NCBI RefSeq assembly: GCF_001702265.1
Contig: NZ_MAUE01000003.1
Span: forward strand, 62,001-126,000
Source of the DNA: Pseudomonas aylmerensis
Lineage (GTDB): Bacteria > Pseudomonadota > Gammaproteobacteria > Pseudomonadales > Pseudomonadaceae
Reading direction: 5' to 3'
DNA: 64,000 nt
Shown here: positions 61,481-64,000 of the stretch, one piece after another
Layout of the letters: the number at the start of each line of letters is the position of its first letter
Position numbering within the stretch: the stretch's first letter is position 1
Program-made: the position numbers and the translations under genes
The notes under the pieces: generated by a model
What the model was told of the DNA's origin: nothing
Seen by the model: the letters and a program-made list of their open reading frames with translations, nothing else
Databases searched by the model: none

Positions 61481-63745
61481 ATGAGTGACATCCTCGCAGA
61501 CAGCTTAGATGGCGTAGAACGCCGGTCGCTGGCTGACTTCACCGAAAATGCCTACCTCAACTACTCCATGTACGTGATCATGGACCGTGCCTTGCCGCAT
61601 ATCGGCGACGGCCTGAAGCCAGTACAGCGGCGCATCATCTACGCCATGAGTGAGTTGGGCCTGGACGCCGATTCCAAGCACAAGAAGTCGGCGCGTACCG
61701 TCGGTGACGTGCTCGGTAAATTCCACCCCCACGGCGACTCGGCGTGCTACGAAGCCATGGTGCTGATGGCCCAGCCGTTCAGCTATCGCTACACGCTGGT
61801 GGACGGCCAGGGTAACTGGGGTGCGCCGGATGATCCGAAATCCTTTGCGGCCATGCGTTACACCGAAGCGCGCCTGTCGCGTTATTCGGAAGTGCTGCTC
61901 AGCGAGCTGGGCCAGGGTACCGCGAACTGGGGCCCGAACTTCGACGGTACACTCGACGAGCCACTGGTGTTGCCGGCACGTTTGCCGAACATCCTGCTCA
62001 ATGGTACCACCGGTATTGCGGTCGGCATGGCCACCGACGTACCGCCGCATAACCTGCGCGAAGTCGCCACCGCCTGCGTCCGTTTGCTGGATGAGCCCAA
62101 GGCCACCGTGGAGCAGCTCTGCGAGCATATCCAGGGTCCGGACTACCCGACCGAAGCGGAAATCATCACCCCCCGCGCCGACTTGCTGAAGATGTACGAG
62201 ACCGGCAAGGGCTCGGTGCGCATGCGCGCGGTGTATCACATCGAAGATGGCGACATTATTGTTACCGCGCTGCCGCACCAGGTGTCCGGCGCCAAGGTGC
62301 TGGAGCAGATCGCCGCGCTGATGCAGGCCAAGCCGTCGAAATTGCCGCAGGTCGCCGATCTGCGTGACGAGTCCGACCACGAAAACCCCTGCCGCATCGT
62401 GATCATCCCGACCAACAGCCGGGTCGACCACGAAGTGCTGATGCAGCACCTGTTCGCCAGTACTGACCTGGAGTCCAGCTACCGGGTCAACGTCAACATC
62501 ATTGGCCTGGACGGCAAGCCGCAGCTGAAAAACCTGCGCAACCTGCTGGTGGAGTGGCTGGAATTCCGTATCCAGACCGTGCGCCGCCGCCTGCAATTCC
62601 GCCTGGACAAGGTCGAGCGCCGCCTGCACCTGTTGGACGGTTTGCTGATTGCCTACCTCAACCTGGATGAAGTGATCCACATCATCCGCACCGCCGAGCA
62701 CCCGAAAGCCGAGCTGATCGCGCGTTTCGAGCTGAGTGAGATCCAGGCTGACTACATCCTCGACACCCGCCTGCGTCAGTTGGCGCGGCTGGAAGAAATG
62801 AAGCTGCGCGACGAACAGGACGCGCTGCTCAGGGAACAAGCCAAGCTGCAGGCCCTGCTGGGCAGCGAAGCCAAGCTCAAGAAGCTGGTGCGCAGCGAGC
62901 TGATCAAAGACGCCGAAACCTATGGCGACGACCGCCGCTCGCCGATTGTCGAGCGCGCTGAAGCCAAGGCCCTGACCGAAACAGAGCTGCTGCCGAACGA
63001 GAAAATTACCGTCGTTCTGTCGGAAAAGGGTTGGGTTCGCTCCGCCAAAGGGCATGATATTGACGCCACTGGTTTGTCGTACAAGGCCGGCGATGGCTTC
63101 AAGACCGCCGCTGCCGGGCGTTCCAACCAGTTTGCGGTGTTTATCGACTCCACCGGGCGCAGTTACTCGGTGCCGGCCCATACCTTGCCATCGGCGCGCG
63201 GACAGGGCGAGCCGTTGACCGGCCGGCTGACGCCGCCGCCAGGGGCGAATTTCGAGTGTGTGCTGCTGCCGGACGACGATGCGCTGTATGTGATCGCCTC
63301 CGACGCGGGTTATGGCTTCGTGGTCAAGGGTGAAGACCTGCAGGCCAAGAACAAGGCGGGCAAGGCGCTGTTGAGCCTGCCGAACAATGCCAAGGTGATC
63401 CTGCCGCGGCCGGTGGACGATCGCGAGAGCAATTGGCTGGCGTCGGTGACCACCGAAGGGCGTCTGCTGGTGTTCAAGATCAGCGATCTGCCGCAGTTGG
63501 GCAAAGGCAAGGGCAACAAGATCATTGGTATTCCCGGTGAGCGGGTGGCCAGTCGCGAAGAGTACGTGACCGACATCGCGGTGATCCCGGAAGGTGCCAC
63601 CCTGGTTCTCCAGGCCGGCAAGCGCACATTGTCATTGCGCCCAGACGACCTCGAGCACTACAAGGGCGAGCGTGGCCGTCGTGGCAACAAACTGCCGCGT
63701 GGCTTCCAGCGGGTGGATGCTTTGTTGGTGGAAACACCTGTTTAA
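61481..63745 (+). CDS. parC: DNA topoisomerase IV subunit A
   Basis: A 754-residue cleavage subunit. The catalytic tyrosine is Tyr127 in AMRYTEARL. The quinolone-resistance region keeps Ser87 and Glu91 ([11 protein letters not shown]), the drug-sensitive type. The C-terminal beta-pinwheel starts near residue 490. GAGG lies six bases before the ATG. Confidence 0.97.
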   Translation: MSDILADSLDGVERRSLADFTENAYLNYSMYVIMDRALPHIGDGLKPVQRRIIYAMSELGLDADSKHKKSARTVGDVLGKFHPHGDSACYEAMVLMAQPFSYRYTLVDGQGNWGAPDDPKSFAAMRYTEARLSRYSEVLLSELGQGTANWGPNFDGTLDEPLVLPARLPNILLNGTTGIAVGMATDVPPHNLREVATACVRLLDEPKATVEQLCEHIQGPDYPTEAEIITPRADLLKMYETGKGSVRMRAVYHIEDGDIIVTALPHQVSGAKVLEQIAALMQAKPSKLPQVADLRDESDHENPCRIVIIPTNSRVDHEVLMQHLFASTDLESSYRVNVNIIGLDGKPQLKNLRNLLVEWLEFRIQTVRRRLQFRLDKVERRLHLLDGLLIAYLNLDEVIHIIRTAEHPKAELIARFELSEIQADYILDTRLRQLARLEEMKLRDEQDALLREQAKLQALLGSEAKLKKLVRSELIKDAETYGDDRRSPIVERAEAKALTETELLPNEKITVVLSEKGWVRSAKGHDIDATGLSYKAGDGFKTAAAGRSNQFAVFIDSTGRSYSVPAHTLPSARGQGEPLTGRLTPPPGANFECVLLPDDDALYVIASDAGYGFVVKGEDLQAKNKAGKALLSLPNNAKVILPRPVDDRESNWLASVTTEGRLLVFKISDLPQLGKGKGNKIIGIPGERVASREEYVTDIAVIPEGATLVLQAGKRTLSLRPDDLEHYKGERGRRGNKLPRGFQRVDALLVETPV

Positions 63746-63761
63746 GGTGGTTTAGAGCCCT

Positions 63762-63787
63762 CGATCTACGATTTAACGCGTAGATCG
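63762..63787 (+). terminator. Stem-loop after parC
   Basis: A perfect 9-bp stem CGATCTACG/CGTAGATCG with an 8-base loop lies 16 bp past the parC stop. No T run. Confidence 0.5.
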
Positions 63788-63922
63788 ACGCTTTGGCGCT
63801 GGAGTCATGGCGCATATTCACGGATGATATGGCCTTTCCAGCGCCGGCGTGGCCGAGCGTGTTTAGGTTATTTTTAAGTATTACATTGTGGTTCGCCTTG
63901 TGGCAGCCACCTGGATGGGATG

Positions 63923-64000
63923 ATGACTGCTCCACGCCTTCCTTTTATTTTCATGCTCGCTGGCCTTTTGGGGCTGGCGGGTTGCAGCACACACCAGCCG
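63923..64000 (+). CDS. Lipoprotein, 5' part only (runs off the right edge)
   Basis: The first 26 codons, MTAPRLPFIFMLAG and on, encode a signal peptide with lipobox LAGC (Cys21) followed by STHQP. GGATGGGATG lies just upstream as a ribosome binding site. The rest is outside the window, so the family cannot be named. Confidence 0.6.
   Translation, partial: MTAPRLPFIFMLAGLLGLAGCSTHQP

Overview
The window is a chromosomal segment of a Pseudomonas, most likely of the P. fluorescens/P. putida side of the genus. This rests on high GC, strong third-codon-position GC bias, several REP/REPIN palindromes of the GCGGGCAAGCCCGC type, and a gene order that I recall as matching the P. aeruginosa stretch from metY and msrA (about PA5025-PA5018) to parC (PA4964). 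No tRNA, rRNA, insertion sequence, prophage or CRISPR array is visible. Nearly the whole window is coding, with 52 genes called.

Layout. 1-2254: start of metY, rlmJ, msrA. 2327-9646 (minus): the c-di-GMP phosphodiesterase DipA and the pyruvate dehydrogenase operon aceE-aceF, whose promoter carries two GntR-type palindromes 52 bp apart. 10030-12969: glnE. 13158-20101: a tightly overlapping LPS inner-core operon (waaF, waaC, waaG, waaP, wapP, a further kinase-like gene, wapQ). 20102-27883: a block that seems to interrupt the LPS locus. It holds dispersed repeats, a candidate small RNA, a sigma54 promoter driving a sugar ABC transporter, a PqqU/YncD-type TonB receptor and a small lipoprotein. 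28026-43715: LPS outer-core and capping genes (carbamoyltransferase, glycosyltransferases, Mig-14-like protein, de-N-acetylase, ssg, waaL, msbA), then a sulfotransferase plus APS kinase pair, hldE and a sugar epimerase. 43824-49526: housekeeping and transport genes (aldo/keto reductase, FAD oxidoreductase, EmrE, LysR regulator) and waaA. 49586-54836: tolC, a TPP riboswitch, thiC and cytX. 54805-64000: lipoprotein, nudF, DUF1249, cpdA, yqiA, parE, an esterase-like secreted protein, parC and the start of another lipoprotein.

How the genes fit together. The dominant theme is LPS biogenesis. HldE makes the heptose donor; WaaA, WaaC and WaaF build the Kdo-heptose inner core. The kinases phosphorylate it, WapO and the glycosyltransferases decorate the outer core, WaaL attaches O-antigen and MsbA flips lipid A-core. 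The least conventional part is the sulfotransferase/CysC pair between msbA and hldE, which looks like a self-contained module that makes PAPS and transfers sulfate, plausibly onto a surface glycan. A second theme is central metabolism and its control: PDH, GlnE, thiamine synthesis under a riboswitch, ADP-ribose and cAMP turnover. The gene starts chosen here often differ from the longest possible reading frame because upstream genes overlap; the reasons are given entry by entry.
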